Origin: Bacillus pumilus
GTDB lineage: Bacteria; Bacillota; Bacilli; Bacillales; Bacillaceae
Direction: 5' to 3'
Assembly: GCF_024498355.1 (NCBI RefSeq)
Contig: NZ_CP101833.1
Span: 3,205,001 to 3,269,000 of the forward strand
Length of the DNA stretch: 64,000 nucleotides
The notes beneath the pieces are model-generated. The model did not search any database and was not told the origin of the DNA. It saw only the letters and a list, made by a program, of their open reading frames with translations. Each line of letters starts with the position of its first letter. Within the stretch, counting starts at the first letter, position 1. The position numbers and the translations under genes were made by a program. Shown in pieces: positions 34,786 through 49,821 of the stretch.

Positions 34786-35259
34786 TTGAAAGATTCTTTT
34801 CCTGACTTTGTTGATTTGTACGGAGAATTGGTTCCCTCATTTGATCATGAATGGGAGGCCATTGCTTTCTACTTTGATTATAGACAGACACAGCTAGAAG
34901 AATTAGCACAATTGTGTCATTTTCATAACATTTCTTTGGATTACTCAGAGGAAAGCCTGTATCAGTTAGAATCTTTATACTTTGATGCGTTTACCCAGCA
35001 GCTTTTTGCTGAGTGGAAAATGCCCATTGATGCATTAGAAGCAATGATGAGTGTGTATATAGGAGAGGTTGTCCTCCGTCATCATTCAGATGCTGACTGG
35101 GTGGTGCGGCCTTATATGGACTCTCCGCATCAATATACGCTTGGTTTGCGCCGGCACAATAAAACGTGGCATAGTACGCAGTTTTGCGAGCACTTATATC
35201 TTGAAAAACAGGATTCTCACCCTTATGTGTCGATGTACCAATCCCTCATGTCATTCTAA
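34786..35259 (+). CDS. Hypothetical 157-aa soluble protein
   Basis: I do not recognise this family. The start is taken as TTG 34786, with AAGGAGC 9 nt upstream; the longer frame from 34753 would run through that site. The product is acidic, aromatic-rich (F/Y/W) and has no signal or TM helix. It is a lone plus-strand gene between ywzB and the ATP synthase operon, convergent with atpC, and shares the terminator at 35258-35296. It could be strain- or species-specific. Confidence 0.7.
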   Translation: MKDSFPDFVDLYGELVPSFDHEWEAIAFYFDYRQTQLEELAQLCHFHNISLDYSEESLYQLESLYFDAFTQQLFAEWKMPIDALEAMMSVYIGEVVLRHHSDADWVVRPYMDSPHQYTLGLRRHNKTWHSTQFCEHLYLEKQDSHPYVSMYQSLMSF

Positions 35260-35296
35260 AAAAAATCCTTCTTATCATTGTGATAAGAAGGATTTT
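35258..35296. terminator. Bidirectional terminator, ATP synthase operon
   Basis: A 16-bp perfect stem AAAATCCTTCTTATCA with a TTG loop, with an A-tract on the left and a T-run on the right. It ends both the atp operon and the convergent 157-aa gene. Confidence 0.92.
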
Positions 35297-35301
35297 CTGT
35301 T

Positions 35302-35709
<408 letters not shown>

Positions 35710-35721
35710 CTAAGGACCAGA

Positions 35722-37161
<1,440 letters not shown>

Positions 37162-37167
37162 TTATTT

Positions 37168-38052
<885 letters not shown>

Positions 38053-38122
38053 TCAGGAATCCGTGTTCATTTACGTGAAAAGAGAGAAAAAGAGAATCTT
38101 TTTCTCTCGGAAAGATTACTAA

Positions 38123-40189
<2,067 letters not shown>

Positions 40190-40193
<4 letters not shown>

Positions 40194-40711
40194 CGGCTTT
40201 CGCCTGCCTCTTTAAGATACTCTTGGATCAATTTCTCTTGTGCTTGCTCATCAAGTTCTTTTTCAATCACTTTAGAAGCAATTAGCACAGATAGTGATGC
40301 AACCTGCTCACGCAGCGCAGCCACAGCTTGTTCTTTTTCTTTCACGATTTCAGTTCTAGCAGATTCTTTCAAGCGCTCTGACTCTTGACGTGCTGCTTGA
40401 ATGATTTCTTCTTTTTGTTTCTCACCAAGCTTTTTCGCATTTTCGATGAGTGTATGTGATTCTTCACGTGCTTCTTTCAATAAAACACGTTGTTCTTCAA
40501 GAAGATTTTCAGCTTGAACATGCTTTTGTTCAGCACTTGAAATTTCATTTCCTATATAATCTTCACGCTGCTTCATAATACCTAATAAAGGTTTAAGCGC
40601 AAATTTCTTTAAAAGTGCAAGCAGGATGAGCATAGCGATCAGCTGGAATAACATATCCCCGGCGTTGAAACTTAAGCCTCCTGCTCCTAAAACCACTGGT
40701 AACTGAGACAT
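40190..40711 (-). CDS. atpF: ATP synthase b subunit
   Basis: A 173-residue Fo stator: one N-terminal TM helix (about 18-38), then a long charged coiled coil (about 45-165) with the REDYIGNEI start of the tether. ATG 40711 behind AAGGGAG. Confidence 0.95.
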
Positions 40712-40831
40712 TTAGTACGGCAACTCCCTTCTTCAAATAATATGTTAAGAAACAAAACATAAAGGAATGGCGAAGTTTCGAACTAATCTGATCTTCGCCA
40801 TTAAAATTCATATTAGAACGCTTCTCACATA

Positions 40832-41059
<228 letters not shown>

Positions 41060-41093
41060 TTAAAATAACGTCCTTTTTGGACTCTCAATTTTT

Positions 41094-42215
<1,122 letters not shown>

Positions 42216-42219
<4 letters not shown>

Positions 42220-42326
42220 TCATCTGACTCCCGATGAAAAATATTGTAAAAAAGGTGATAAATGGTGATGAAAACTGCGTAGAAGACGCTGATGATAAGA
42301 CGTCCTGTTCGAAAAAAATCAATCAC
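42216..42326 (-). CDS. Possible 36-aa membrane peptide preceding atpI
   Basis: GTG start at 42326, 36 codons, TGA overlapping the atpI ATG. The peptide is basic at the N-terminus (FFRTGR), has one hydrophobic helix (LIISVFYAVFITIYHLF) and a charged tail (HRESDE). In other bacilli an atpZ gene sits here and encodes a small membrane protein; this could be a reduced form. The weak point is the absence of a strong ribosome site before the GTG. Confidence 0.42.
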
Positions 42327-42669
42327 CCATCGGTCTAATTACACAATCAGACTTGGAATCTTTAGATCTATGGGATGCTGCTTCATTCGCTGATACAAAC
42401 CCTGATAATTAAAGGGTTCACAATGAGGATTAGTAGAGTGCTATAGGCTATGAAAACCTTACCATAATACCCTCGTTTAGCATACAATAGCGTCTATGAT
42501 GTGTCAATCCGTTGAAAGTTAAAAAACTTTTCTATAATGATAGAGCACACAAAATGTTCACAATTTCATCAAACTTTAGGAGACACGTGACATTCATTGA
42601 AAAAAACAGCTAATGTTCAGTATACATTGATTTTTCTAAGAACGATATCAACCGTTTGTCATATTTTTC
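42327..42669 (-). other. Leader and promoter region of the atp operon
   Basis: These 343 bases carry the promoter at 42479-42507 and about 150 nt of untranslated leader before the small ORF. No other gene is apparent. The far upstream part (42510-42669) has no feature I can name. Confidence 0.6.
42479..42507 (-). promoter_or_regulatory. Sigma-A promoter of the atp operon
   Basis: Minus strand: TTGACA, 17-nt spacer, TATGCT. The -35 is perfect. It precedes atpI by about 260 nt, leaving a long leader. Confidence 0.75.
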
Positions 42670-42698
42670 AAAAAACCCACATGCACGTTTGCATGTGG
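42670..42698 (-). terminator. upp terminator
   Basis: The minus-strand stem CCACATGC/GCATGTGG with a 6-nt loop is followed by a U6 run. It separates upp from the atp promoter. Confidence 0.88.
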
Positions 42699-42715
42699 AT
42701 TTCATTTGAACATTC

Positions 42716-43345
42716 TTATTTTGTTCCATACATACGGTCACCAGCATCACCAAGGCCTGGGATGATGTAACCTTTTTCGTTTAATTTCTCATCTAATGCT
42801 GCAATGTAGATATCCACATCTGGATGATGTTTTTGCATTTCTTCTACACCTTCAGGGGCAGCAATCAGACACATGAAGCGGATGTTTTTCGCACCGCGTT
42901 TTTTCAAGCTGTTTAACGCTTCGACTGCTGAGCCGCCAGTTGCAAGCATTGGGTCTACGACGATAAATTCACGCTCTTCCACATCAGATGGAAGCTTCAC
43001 ATAATATTCAACAGGCTTTAATGTTTTCGGATCACGGTATAAACCGACATGTCCCACTTTAGCAGCTGGAATGAGCTTCAAAATCCCGTCTACCATTCCA
43101 AGACCTGCTCTTAAAATTGGCACAACACCGAGTTTTTTCCCTGAGATCACGTTTGATTTAGCTACTTGTACAGGTGTTTCTACATCTACCTCTTCAAGCG
43201 GTAAGTCTCTTGTGATTTCGAATGCCATTAATGTGGCGACTTCATCCACTAGCTCTCTAAATTCTTTTGTTCCTGTATGAACGTCACGAATATATGTAAG
43301 TTTGTGCTGAATTAGCGGGTGATCAAATACATAAACCTTTGCCAT
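42716..43345 (-). CDS. upp: Uracil phosphoribosyltransferase
   Basis: A 209-residue cytosolic salvage enzyme making UMP from uracil and PRPP. The PRPP-binding loop is [15 protein letters not shown] (near 128-142) and the uracil-binding region is [13 protein letters not shown] near the C-terminus. ATG 43345. Lies between glyA and the atp operon, as in B. subtilis. Confidence 0.97.
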   Translation of the reverse strand: MAKVYVFDHPLIQHKLTYIRDVHTGTKEFRELVDEVATLMAFEITRDLPLEEVDVETPVQVAKSNVISGKKLGVVPILRAGLGMVDGILKLIPAAKVGHVGLYRDPKTLKPVEYYVKLPSDVEEREFIVVDPMLATGGSAVEALNSLKKRGAKNIRFMCLIAAPEGVEEMQKHHPDVDIYIAALDEKLNEKGYIIPGLGDAGDRMYGTK

Positions 43346-43449
43346 TGCTTGCTACAACTCCTTCTCTGTCATCTTCCGGTGAACTTTGCACACTTCCTAC
43401 AATTCTACATAAAAAGACATCATCTTTCAATATGATTCGCAAATCCTAC

Positions 43450-43485
43450 AAAAAAAACCCACATGCCAAAAATAGGCAAATGGGT
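43450..43485 (-). terminator. glyA terminator
   Basis: Minus strand: ACCCA...GCC pairs with GGC...GTGGGT across a short loop, followed by a U8 run. Confidence 0.75.
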
Positions 43486-43492
43486 CTGCTTT

Positions 43493-44740
43493 TTAATAAT
43501 CTAATTCATTATATAGAGGGAAGCGGGCAGTGAGATCAGACACACGCTTTTTCGCCTCTTCTAATTTCGCTTCATCTTCATGATGTTTCAGAGCAAGCGC
43601 AATAATGGAACCAACTTCTTTCATCGCTTCTTGATCGAACCCGCGGCTTGTCACTGCTGCTGTACCTACACGTACACCACTTGTGACAAATGGTTTCTCT
43701 GGATCATAAGGAATCGCATTTTTGTTCACTGTGATGCCGATTTCATCTAGAACATTTTCTGCAATTTTCCCTGTGATGCCAAGAGTACGCAAGTCGATGA
43801 GAACTAGATGGTTATCTGTTCCACCAGATACAAGCTGAATATCCTCAGATAAAAGTGTTTCAGCTAGTTGTTTTGCGTTATCAATCACGTTTTGTGCATA
43901 TGTTTTGAAATCTCCGTTCAATACTTCACCGAAAGAAACAGCTTTTGCAGAGATGACATGCATCAGTGGTCCACCTTGAATACCAGGGAAGATCGATTTG
44001 TCGATCTTTTTACCAAACTCTTCACGGCATAGAATCATTCCGCCGCGAGGTCCGCGTAAGGTTTTGTGTGTTGTCGTTGTCACAAAATCTGCGTAAGGAA
44101 CTGGATTTGGATGAAGACCTGCTGCAACAAGACCCGCAATGTGAGCCATGTCGACCATAAAGTAAGCACCGACTTCATCAGCAATTTCACGGAACTTTTT
44201 GAAATCAATTTGACGTGGGTATGCACTTGCACCCGCAACGATTAGCTTCGGCTTATGCTCACGTGCTTTTTCAAGTACATCTTGATAGTCGATATGCTGT
44301 GTTTCTTTATCTACACCATATTCTACAAAGTTGTATTGTACACCGCTAAAATTTACAGGGCTTCCGTGTGTTAAATGCCCACCATGTGATAAGTTCATGC
44401 CTAGCACTGTATCGCCATGCTCAAGAATTGTAAAGTATACGGCCATATTCGCTTGAGCACCTGAGTGAGGCTGTACGTTCACATACTCAGCGCCAAAAAT
44501 TTCTTTTGCGCGATCACGTGCGATATCTTCTACAACGTCTACATGTTCACAGCCGCCATAGTAGCGTTTACCAGGGTAGCCCTCAGCATATTTGTTTGTT
44601 AAAACTGAGCCCTGTGCTTCCATGACTGCTTCGCTTACGAAGTTTTCTGATGCAATTAATTCGATTTTGTCCTGCTGGCGTTTCCGCTCTAGTTGAATTG
44701 CTTTGAATACTTGTGCGTCTTGCTCAGGTAAATGTTTCAT
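43493..44740 (-). CDS. glyA: Serine hydroxymethyltransferase
   Basis: A 415-residue PLP enzyme interconverting serine and glycine with tetrahydrofolate. The PLP lysine is in [15 protein letters not shown] (near 226). The ATG at 44740 ([12 protein letters not shown]) is the conserved start; the longer frame runs back through the -10 of the promoter. A PurBox-like site lies upstream, in keeping with PurR control in B. subtilis. Confidence 0.97.
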   Translation of the reverse strand: MKHLPEQDAQVFKAIQLERKRQQDKIELIASENFVSEAVMEAQGSVLTNKYAEGYPGKRYYGGCEHVDVVEDIARDRAKEIFGAEYVNVQPHSGAQANMAVYFTILEHGDTVLGMNLSHGGHLTHGSPVNFSGVQYNFVEYGVDKETQHIDYQDVLEKAREHKPKLIVAGASAYPRQIDFKKFREIADEVGAYFMVDMAHIAGLVAAGLHPNPVPYADFVTTTTHKTLRGPRGGMILCREEFGKKIDKSIFPGIQGGPLMHVISAKAVSFGEVLNGDFKTYAQNVIDNAKQLAETLLSEDIQLVSGGTDNHLVLIDLRTLGITGKIAENVLDEIGITVNKNAIPYDPEKPFVTSGVRVGTAAVTSRGFDQEAMKEVGSIIALALKHHEDEAKLEEAKKRVSDLTARFPLYNELDY

Positions 44741-44788
44741 CAGCGAAATCCTCTCCAATCTATTTCCATTCGATGTTTTCACCATCTC

Positions 44789-44818
44789 ATTGTACACGGT
44801 TTTTGAGTAAAATGTAAA
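44789..44818 (-). promoter_or_regulatory. Sigma-A promoter of glyA
   Basis: Minus strand: TTTACA, 18-nt spacer, TACAAT, about 50 nt before the ATG. Confidence 0.65.
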
Positions 44819-44852
44819 AGTTTTTTTTGGAAAATGGACTTCTTTTTTATGA

Positions 44853-44865
44853 AAAACCGAATATT
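44853..44865. promoter_or_regulatory. PurBox-like site upstream of glyA
   Basis: AAAACCGAATATT differs at one position from the PurBox AWWWCCGAACWWT. It is about 35 bp upstream of the glyA -35. Only one box is clear, whereas PurR usually binds pairs. Confidence 0.4.
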
Positions 44866-44917
44866 AAAGGGGTGAAGCGTCTTCATCATTCAACATTATA
44901 TTAGAAATATAATCGAG

Positions 44918-45457
44918 CTATGATCTTGTATAAACTGCTCGTTCTCCGCCAATCAGCTTCGGACGTGTTTTCGCAAACGTCACGTGCGCTTGTCCTAATT
45001 GATGTCGACTAAGACGGACAGGAACGGCTACTCGCTTTAAGTGCATTCCAATCAATGTATCGCCGATATCAATTCCTGCATGCGCCGTAATGGATTCAAC
45101 TAACACAGGGTGTTCCATTTGCTGATACGCATGAGCCGCCATAGAACCCCCCGCCTTACGAACAGGTACTGCGGCCACAATTTCTAGGTTCAGCCGGAAA
45201 GCCACTTCTTCTTCAACGACGAGGGCACGATTGAGATGCTCGCAGCACTGGAAGGCCAGCTCAATACCAGTCTCTCTTCTTAGCTGGTCCAGCTCTTGAT
45301 AGATGGCCTCCGCAATTTGCTCGCTTCCTGCTGTACCAATATGTTCGCCAGCCACTTCCGACGTACTGCAGCCAATCACTAAAATTTGGCCAGCACGCAG
45401 TTCGACTGCTTGATGAAACTCTTTTAACATTTCAAGCCAATCTTGACCAATGTTCAT
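44918..45457 (-). CDS. ywlG: UPF0340/DUF436 protein YwlG
   Basis: A 179-residue soluble protein with the [19 protein letters not shown] segment typical of this family. Function not established. ATG 45457 follows AAGGAGCG, 12 nt after rpiB; conserved order rpiB-ywlG-glyA. Confidence 0.88.
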   Translation of the reverse strand: MNIGQDWLEMLKEFHQAVELRAGQILVIGCSTSEVAGEHIGTAGSEQIAEAIYQELDQLRRETGIELAFQCCEHLNRALVVEEEVAFRLNLEIVAAVPVRKAGGSMAAHAYQQMEHPVLVESITAHAGIDIGDTLIGMHLKRVAVPVRLSRHQLGQAHVTFAKTRPKLIGGERAVYTRS

Positions 45458-45469
45458 GTTAAGCGCTCC

Positions 45470-45919
45470 TTATAGGTGCTTTTCTTCGTAATCAGCGATT
45501 TTACCAATCCGCGTAGCATGACGTCCTGCCATAAATTCTGTCGTCAGCCAAATGTGTGCGATCTCACGTGCTAGTCCCGGTCCAATGACACGTTCTCCCA
45601 TCGCAAGAACATTTGTATCATTATGTTCTCTCGTTGCTTTCGCACTAAATGTATCATGTGCCAGCGCACAGCGAATGCCTTTCACTTTGTTTGCTGAGAT
45701 GCTCATGCCGATGCCTGTCCCGCAAATTAAAATACCACGATCGACTTCTCCGTTTGCCACCATATTGGCTACAGGAAAAGCATAATCTGGGTAGTCTACA
45801 GATCCTGATCCACATTCACAACCCATATCAATGTATTCAATCTTCAATTCATCCATCAGTTGCTTGATTTCTTCACGAATATTCGTTCCGCCGTGATCGG
45901 ATGCAATGGCTACTTTCAT
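45470..45919 (-). CDS. rpiB: Ribose-5-phosphate isomerase B
   Basis: A 149-residue isomerase of the RpiB/LacAB family linking ribulose-5-P and ribose-5-P. Segments ASDHGG (7-12), the active-site Cys in ILICGTGIGMSI and the NDTNVLAMG loop are present. Start ATG 45919 behind AGGAGG gives MKVAIASDHGG; the upstream ATG at 45955 has no comparable site. Confidence 0.94.
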   Translation of the reverse strand: MKVAIASDHGGTNIREEIKQLMDELKIEYIDMGCECGSGSVDYPDYAFPVANMVANGEVDRGILICGTGIGMSISANKVKGIRCALAHDTFSAKATREHNDTNVLAMGERVIGPGLAREIAHIWLTTEFMAGRHATRIGKIADYEEKHL

Positions 45920-46023
45920 CGGGCTATTCCTCCTAAGGGTGAGTTGATCTGTCATGTCTTACATTCATTCTTTATTCACAGTTATATTTTAACCTCTGCC
46001 TAGTCATTTGCAAACAAAAGCAG

Positions 46024-46047
46024 AAAAACCGTTTTCGCAACGGTTTT
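46024..46047 (-). terminator. Terminator between ywlE and rpiB
   Basis: The minus-strand hairpin AAACCGTT/AACGGTTT with a 5-nt loop is followed by a short U-run. Confidence 0.6.
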
Positions 46048-46060
46048 ACAGGTTGTCCAT

Positions 46061-46519
46061 TTATGAGGATGTTCTATCCTTTTTCAGTTTTTCAGCCAGC
46101 TGATAAAGCAATGCTTCTAGTTCATCACGTGTTTCCTGATAAACAGCAAGACTTCCTCCAAATGGATCGGATACATCGCCTTCTGTCCCTGTCGCAAATT
46201 CCTTTAATGTGAAAACCTTCTCTTTTGCATGTGCATATTGCTCCACAATCAACTGTTTATGCTGAATCGTCATGGTGAAAACGTAATCAGCTTCGTGAAG
46301 AAGATCCTCTGTCAGCAATGACGATGAGTGATTGAGTGGAATGCTTTTCTCAAATAATGCTTCGACCGCTTGCGGAGAAGCCTTCCCCTCATTCGAGGCA
46401 AAGATGCCCGCTGATTTTACAGTGGCCTGCAAACCTTTTTCATCCGCAATTGAAGCAAAAAGGGCTTGAGCCATCGGACTTCTGCATGTATTTCCAGTAC
46501 AAACAAATAAGATATTCAT
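46061..46519 (-). CDS. ywlE: Protein-arginine phosphatase YwlE
   Basis: A 152-residue low-molecular-weight phosphatase fold. The P-loop is VCTGNTCRS, with Thr where tyrosine phosphatases usually have Ile/Leu; this selects phospho-arginine. The DPFGG loop near 118 supplies the general acid. YwlE reverses McsB arginine phosphorylation. Of two adjacent ATGs, the second (46519) has better spacing to AGGAGG. Confidence 0.94.
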   Translation of the reverse strand: MNILFVCTGNTCRSPMAQALFASIADEKGLQATVKSAGIFASNEGKASPQAVEALFEKSIPLNHSSSLLTEDLLHEADYVFTMTIQHKQLIVEQYAHAKEKVFTLKEFATGTEGDVSDPFGGSLAVYQETRDELEALLYQLAEKLKKDRTSS

Positions 46520-46582
46520 CATTCGCCCTCCTTTTCTTCTATTATATAGGATTTCATTCTACATGTTATGTAAGGAGACTGG

Positions 46583-47137
46583 CTATAGCGGGAATAATAA
46601 TTTGATTCCAAAGGCTAGTAAAATGATGCCGCCAAGCGCCCCGCTATATGAACCAATCCATGAACGGACCTGTTTACCGAGTAATAATCCGAGCCACGTA
46701 AGCATCATACTAAAAAAACCAAACAATAAAATGGTCATCCACACCCGAGAACCGTAAATTCCCAGGCTTAAGCCAACGGAGAAACTGTCTAAGCTCACAC
46801 TTGTCGCAAAAAGAACGAGACCAGTACCAACAGGCGCGATAAATGGTTTATCCTCTTTTCGGATAGACGCAATGATCATTTGCAGCCCCAGCACCAAAAG
46901 CAGCGCCCCTCCGATATAGGTTGCAAGGAGACCGAGCCAACCAGATAAAAGCTGACCTGTCAGCATGCCAAAAAGCGGCATAAACATATGAAATATCCCA
47001 ATGACAAGTCCAATATAAATGATCTGGCGGAACCTCAGCTGAATCATCCCCATCCCAAGTCCAACCGAAAAGGCATCCATCCCAAGCGCAAAAGCCATGA
47101 TACTGAGTGTCAGCAATTCGCCAGCTAGTTCGTTCAT
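46583..47137 (-). CDS. mntP: Manganese efflux pump MntP
   Basis: A 184-residue protein with six TM helices. The duplicated acid-bearing motifs [14 protein letters not shown] and [15 protein letters not shown] are the MntP signature. ATG 47137 behind AAGGGGA; the frame upstream belongs to the spacer. A MntP-type gene is often under a Mn riboswitch (yybP-ykoY), but the 60 nt before this gene leave no room for one. Confidence 0.92.
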   Translation of the reverse strand: MNELAGELLTLSIMAFALGMDAFSVGLGMGMIQLRFRQIIYIGLVIGIFHMFMPLFGMLTGQLLSGWLGLLATYIGGALLLVLGLQMIIASIRKEDKPFIAPVGTGLVLFATSVSLDSFSVGLSLGIYGSRVWMTILLFGFFSMMLTWLGLLLGKQVRSWIGSYSGALGGIILLAFGIKLLFPL

Positions 47138-47197
47138 GTAAATCCCCCTTGGACACGCATTCTCCTTTAACCTATGTTTGTCCAAGAAAGGTTAGAA

Positions 47198-48253
47198 CTA
47201 TTTGACCGAAGAGAGTGTACGCCCTCCTGCCGCTTTTTGCAGACGGTTCATAATGGCAGAACCAACACCCTGCTCTGAAAAGGCTTCTGAAATGATCATG
47301 TCTACATCCGTCTCATCAAATTGTCTCAGCACACGATATAGGTTTGCAGCAACAGTTTCAGGCTTCTCTCTCCATCCACAACTGTAAACAACATCTGCCG
47401 TAAACAACGATTTCTTTTCTTCTGTTGTGAGTACACCAACTTTTTTCCCCTCAGCCTGGTACTTTTGAATGTGACGCTGCATCTCTTCATCACTTCCATA
47501 AAAGATATACATATGTGCTTCAGGTGCATAATGTGTGTATTTCATCCCTGGCGATACTGGTGCCTCGTCCTTTTTCGTTAACCCTGGATCGACGCTGACT
47601 GTCCCCACTACTTCTTCTAAAGCTTCTTTTGTAATACCGCCCGGCCTTAAAATCACTGGAATTTCGTCTACACAGGATACAACCGTTGACTCAACGCCAA
47701 TACCAGTAGAACCACCATCGACAATCCCAGCAATTCTTCCATCGAGATCACTCGCTACATGGTCAGCTAGTGTCGGTGATGGTTTCCCTGAGCGATTGGC
47801 ACTCGGTGCGGCAATTGGCAGACCAGCTGCTCGGATGAGTTCAAGTGCAATGGGATGATCAGGCATTCTCACGCCAACTGTGGATAGACCCGCTGTGACC
47901 TGCTTTGATAAAGTGCCCGGTTTACATGGAAGAACAATGGTTAAGGCACCCGGCCAAAAGGCATCCATCAGCGCCTTCGCTTTTTCATTTTCTATTTGTG
48001 CAAATTCATGAAGCTGCTGAACGTCCGCAATGTGGACAATCAACGGATTATCACTTGGACGCCCTTTCGCTTCATAAATTTTCATGACGGCCTCTGTCTC
48101 TTTCGCATTTGCCCCTAGTCCGTAAACGGTCTCTGTCGGGAAAGCGACCACTTCGTTTTGCTGTAACAGCAGGGCTGCCTGTTCAATTTGTGGATAGTAT
48201 GTGGATAAATCCTTTTCTAAATCCACAGACCACCTTTTTGTATTTAACATCAT
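47198..48253 (-). CDS. ywlC: Threonylcarbamoyl-AMP synthase (Sua5/YwlC)
   Basis: A 351-residue enzyme for the t6A37 modification of ANN-decoding tRNAs. The YrdC domain (about 15-210) contains VVAFPTETVYGLGANA and KGRPSDNPLIVH; the Sua5 C-terminal domain begins after the PGMKYTHYAPEA linker. The first two codons are both ATG; either fits AAAGGAG. The 5' end carries part of the DnaA-box cluster. Confidence 0.95.
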   Translation of the reverse strand: MMLNTKRWSVDLEKDLSTYYPQIEQAALLLQQNEVVAFPTETVYGLGANAKETEAVMKIYEAKGRPSDNPLIVHIADVQQLHEFAQIENEKAKALMDAFWPGALTIVLPCKPGTLSKQVTAGLSTVGVRMPDHPIALELIRAAGLPIAAPSANRSGKPSPTLADHVASDLDGRIAGIVDGGSTGIGVESTVVSCVDEIPVILRPGGITKEALEEVVGTVSVDPGLTKKDEAPVSPGMKYTHYAPEAHMYIFYGSDEEMQRHIQKYQAEGKKVGVLTTEEKKSLFTADVVYSCGWREKPETVAANLYRVLRQFDETDVDMIISEAFSEQGVGSAIMNRLQKAAGGRTLSSVK

Positions 48254-48395
48254 ACAAACTCCTTTTAAAAAAGATAAAACTGTTGATATATCTCAATTAT
48301 CCTTTTGAAAGTATAAAAGATGACGCTAAATAAAACAAGCGTTGTCCACAATTTGTGGATAACGCTCGTTTAACAGTGGATAAGTATGTGTATAA
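48189..48395. promoter_or_regulatory. DnaA-box cluster, ywlC-ywlB
   Basis: Perfect TGTGGATAA boxes lie at 48200-48208 and 48354-48362. One-mismatch boxes lie at 48189-48197 (TGTGGATAG), 48342-48350 (TTGTCCACA), 48375-48383 (AGTGGATAA) and 48387-48395 (TGTGTATAA). Six boxes in about 205 bp is far above chance. From memory, the ywlC region is one of the reported non-oriC DnaA-binding clusters of B. subtilis. Confidence 0.8.
48330..48366 (-). terminator. ywlB terminator
   Basis: Minus strand: AGCGTT.TCCAC pairs with GTGGA.AACGCT, followed by TTGTTTTA. Its stem also contains two DnaA-box-like sequences. Confidence 0.6.
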
Positions 48396-48411
48396 GTCCA
48401 GTGTTTTGTGA

Positions 48412-48855
48412 TTAACTGACCTTTTTTTGCAGTACCACGGCCTGTTCTTTCCCCAATGACTCTTTTGCATGCGCAGATACCAACACGCTATCCGGAATGC
48501 TCTCTAAAGGTGTGAATCCCATTAATGCTAAAAATTCATGTGAGGATGAATGGTTTGCTACGACATAAAAGGTATCCACACCTATTTTTTCTCCCAGCGT
48601 TTGAACACTTTGGAATAAAGAAACAATGTGCCCCTGACCAAGTTTATCTGAAATGACAAGTGACCGCAGTAACCCCTCTTGTTCATTTAGCCGTTCAAGA
48701 CCTAAGCAGCCTGCCAGCTGCCCGTCCCCATCTTCCATGACAACAAAAGTCGTACACTCTGCAATCGTTACTCCGCCTTTCGCTTGTCCCTTTTCAAGAA
48801 ACGCATTGATAGCTGGGGCATCATCTTCTGTGGCTATTCTTAATTGATAATACAT
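48412..48855 (-). CDS. ywlB: GNAT-type acetyltransferase YwlB
   Basis: A 147-residue predicted N-acetyltransferase. The motif region LRSLVISDKLGQGHIVSLF (near 65-83) is the degenerate acetyl-CoA site, followed by a GFTPLE segment. Conserved between ywlC and spoIIR. Substrate unknown. Confidence 0.83.
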   Translation of the reverse strand: MYYQLRIATEDDAPAINAFLEKGQAKGGVTIAECTTFVVMEDGDGQLAGCLGLERLNEQEGLLRSLVISDKLGQGHIVSLFQSVQTLGEKIGVDTFYVVANHSSSHEFLALMGFTPLESIPDSVLVSAHAKESLGKEQAVVLQKKVS

Positions 48856-48918
48856 GCTTTCACCTCTTTTTGATCTCTTACTTCAACTCTATGAGGCAAA
48901 AACAGATTTATACCTTTT

Positions 48919-49575
48919 TTAAGAGAAAAGACTAGAGACCCATTCGAACAGAAAGAATTTCACTTCTCCAGTCTCTTCCTCCTCTTCTTTCACCACTTCA
49001 TTGACGGACTCACCTGTTTGCTGCTCTGCCACTTGGTCTTCACCATCCCCTTCTGGCGAGGCAATCGCTTCTCCATTTGAAAAGTCGATAAAGCAGAGAG
49101 GCGGGAATAACACACACCACCAATTGGCTCCGTCCCCTTCCCCAAGCGTAATTAAAATGGCTTCATATTTCCCAGCAGGATAGACGAAATTTCCATAAAG
49201 CTTTGTTGGAAAAGAAGCTTTTTGAAAACTCACTGATACGGATTGATCAATGTGTTGTTCTTTCAATTTTGCTTTCGCAATACGATTGATTTCTGGCAGC
49301 TTTGAACGAATGACACGTCTTGCTTCTTCAATGGATGTCAGGTCTTTGACCCACTCGGTCATATTGGCATTGACCTCATCTCGAATGCTTCTTTTCACAT
49401 CCTGATCCGCCGATCGATCACTATTTGCTAAAATTCGCAATCGAATCGCTTCATCTGGTATCACAACAGGCTGGTTTGCAGAAGCAGCCGCTGTCTCCTC
49501 CCGGCCAAGGTTTGCAAAAGCACCGCATAATAATAGAAACATATAAAGACAAATCATCATTTTACTTTTCAACAT
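48919..49575 (-). CDS. spoIIR: Stage II sporulation protein R
   Basis: A 218-residue secreted signalling protein made in the forespore that triggers SpoIIGA to process pro-sigma-E in the mother cell. N-terminal signal/anchor (about 5-22), then the conserved block with IRLRILANSDRSADQDVKR and YPAGKYEA. The C-terminal part is acidic and E-rich. GGGGGGAA precedes the ATG. A sigma-F promoter lies 36 nt upstream. Confidence 0.93.
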   Translation of the reverse strand: MLKSKMMICLYMFLLLCGAFANLGREETAAASANQPVVIPDEAIRLRILANSDRSADQDVKRSIRDEVNANMTEWVKDLTSIEEARRVIRSKLPEINRIAKAKLKEQHIDQSVSVSFQKASFPTKLYGNFVYPAGKYEAILITLGEGDGANWWCVLFPPLCFIDFSNGEAIASPEGDGEDQVAEQQTGESVNEVVKEEEEETGEVKFFLFEWVSSLFS

Positions 49576-49610
49576 GATGTGTTCCCCCCACTTTTTCTCT
49601 TCGCTACAAA

Positions 49611-49640
49611 CATTGTGTCCAGGAAACTCATCTCTTAAAC
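49611..49640 (-). promoter_or_regulatory. Sigma-F promoter of spoIIR
   Basis: Minus strand: -35 GTTTA, 15 nt, -10 GGACACAATG. It fits GYWTA-N15-GGNNANANT, with the same spacing as the spoIIQ promoter in this window. Confidence 0.75.
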
Positions 49641-49684
49641 AGCAAACATGATTTTTTTAATAGATTCTGAGTCAAACTTCCGTT

Positions 49685-49793
49685 CAGCGTAATAGAAAGC
49701 CCTTGAAGTCTAGGAAGGACGAGTTCCGGAGCGAATGAACGATTCGTTAGCACCGGCACGTGATAAAGAACATGAGGGTTTGTCTACACGCTG
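49685..49793 (+). repeat. Dispersed repeat element, copy 3 of 4 (short form)
   Basis: It contains only the CAGCG...CACGCTG block. The leading AAAGGGCTAAAAT hairpin module is missing. The inner arms (CCGGAGCGAAT...ATTCGTTAGCACCGG) are intact and highly symmetrical. The tract CGCAGGACTGCGGGCGAATG seen in copies 1 and 2 is replaced by CGTGATAAAGAACATG. It lies next to the lipoprotein-gene stop and its hairpin. Confidence 0.82.
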
Positions 49794-49794
49794 A

Positions 49795-49821
49795 AAAGCC
49801 GTTCAATTTAAGAACGGCTTT
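49795..49821 (-). terminator. Hairpin at the lipoprotein-gene end
   Basis: AAAGCCGTTC pairs with GAACGGCTTT; the stop codon of the lipoprotein gene is in the loop. The U-run on the minus side is only four bases before the repeat begins, so it may be a terminator interrupted by repeat copy 3. Confidence 0.55.

Noticed and set aside
42676..42698. Possible attenuator for the atp operon
   Set aside because: The hairpin is upstream of the atp promoter and directly follows upp, so it is the upp terminator.
46522..47200. yybP-ykoY (manganese) riboswitch before mntP
   Set aside because: Only about 60 nt separate mntP from ywlC, and no matching structure is visible.
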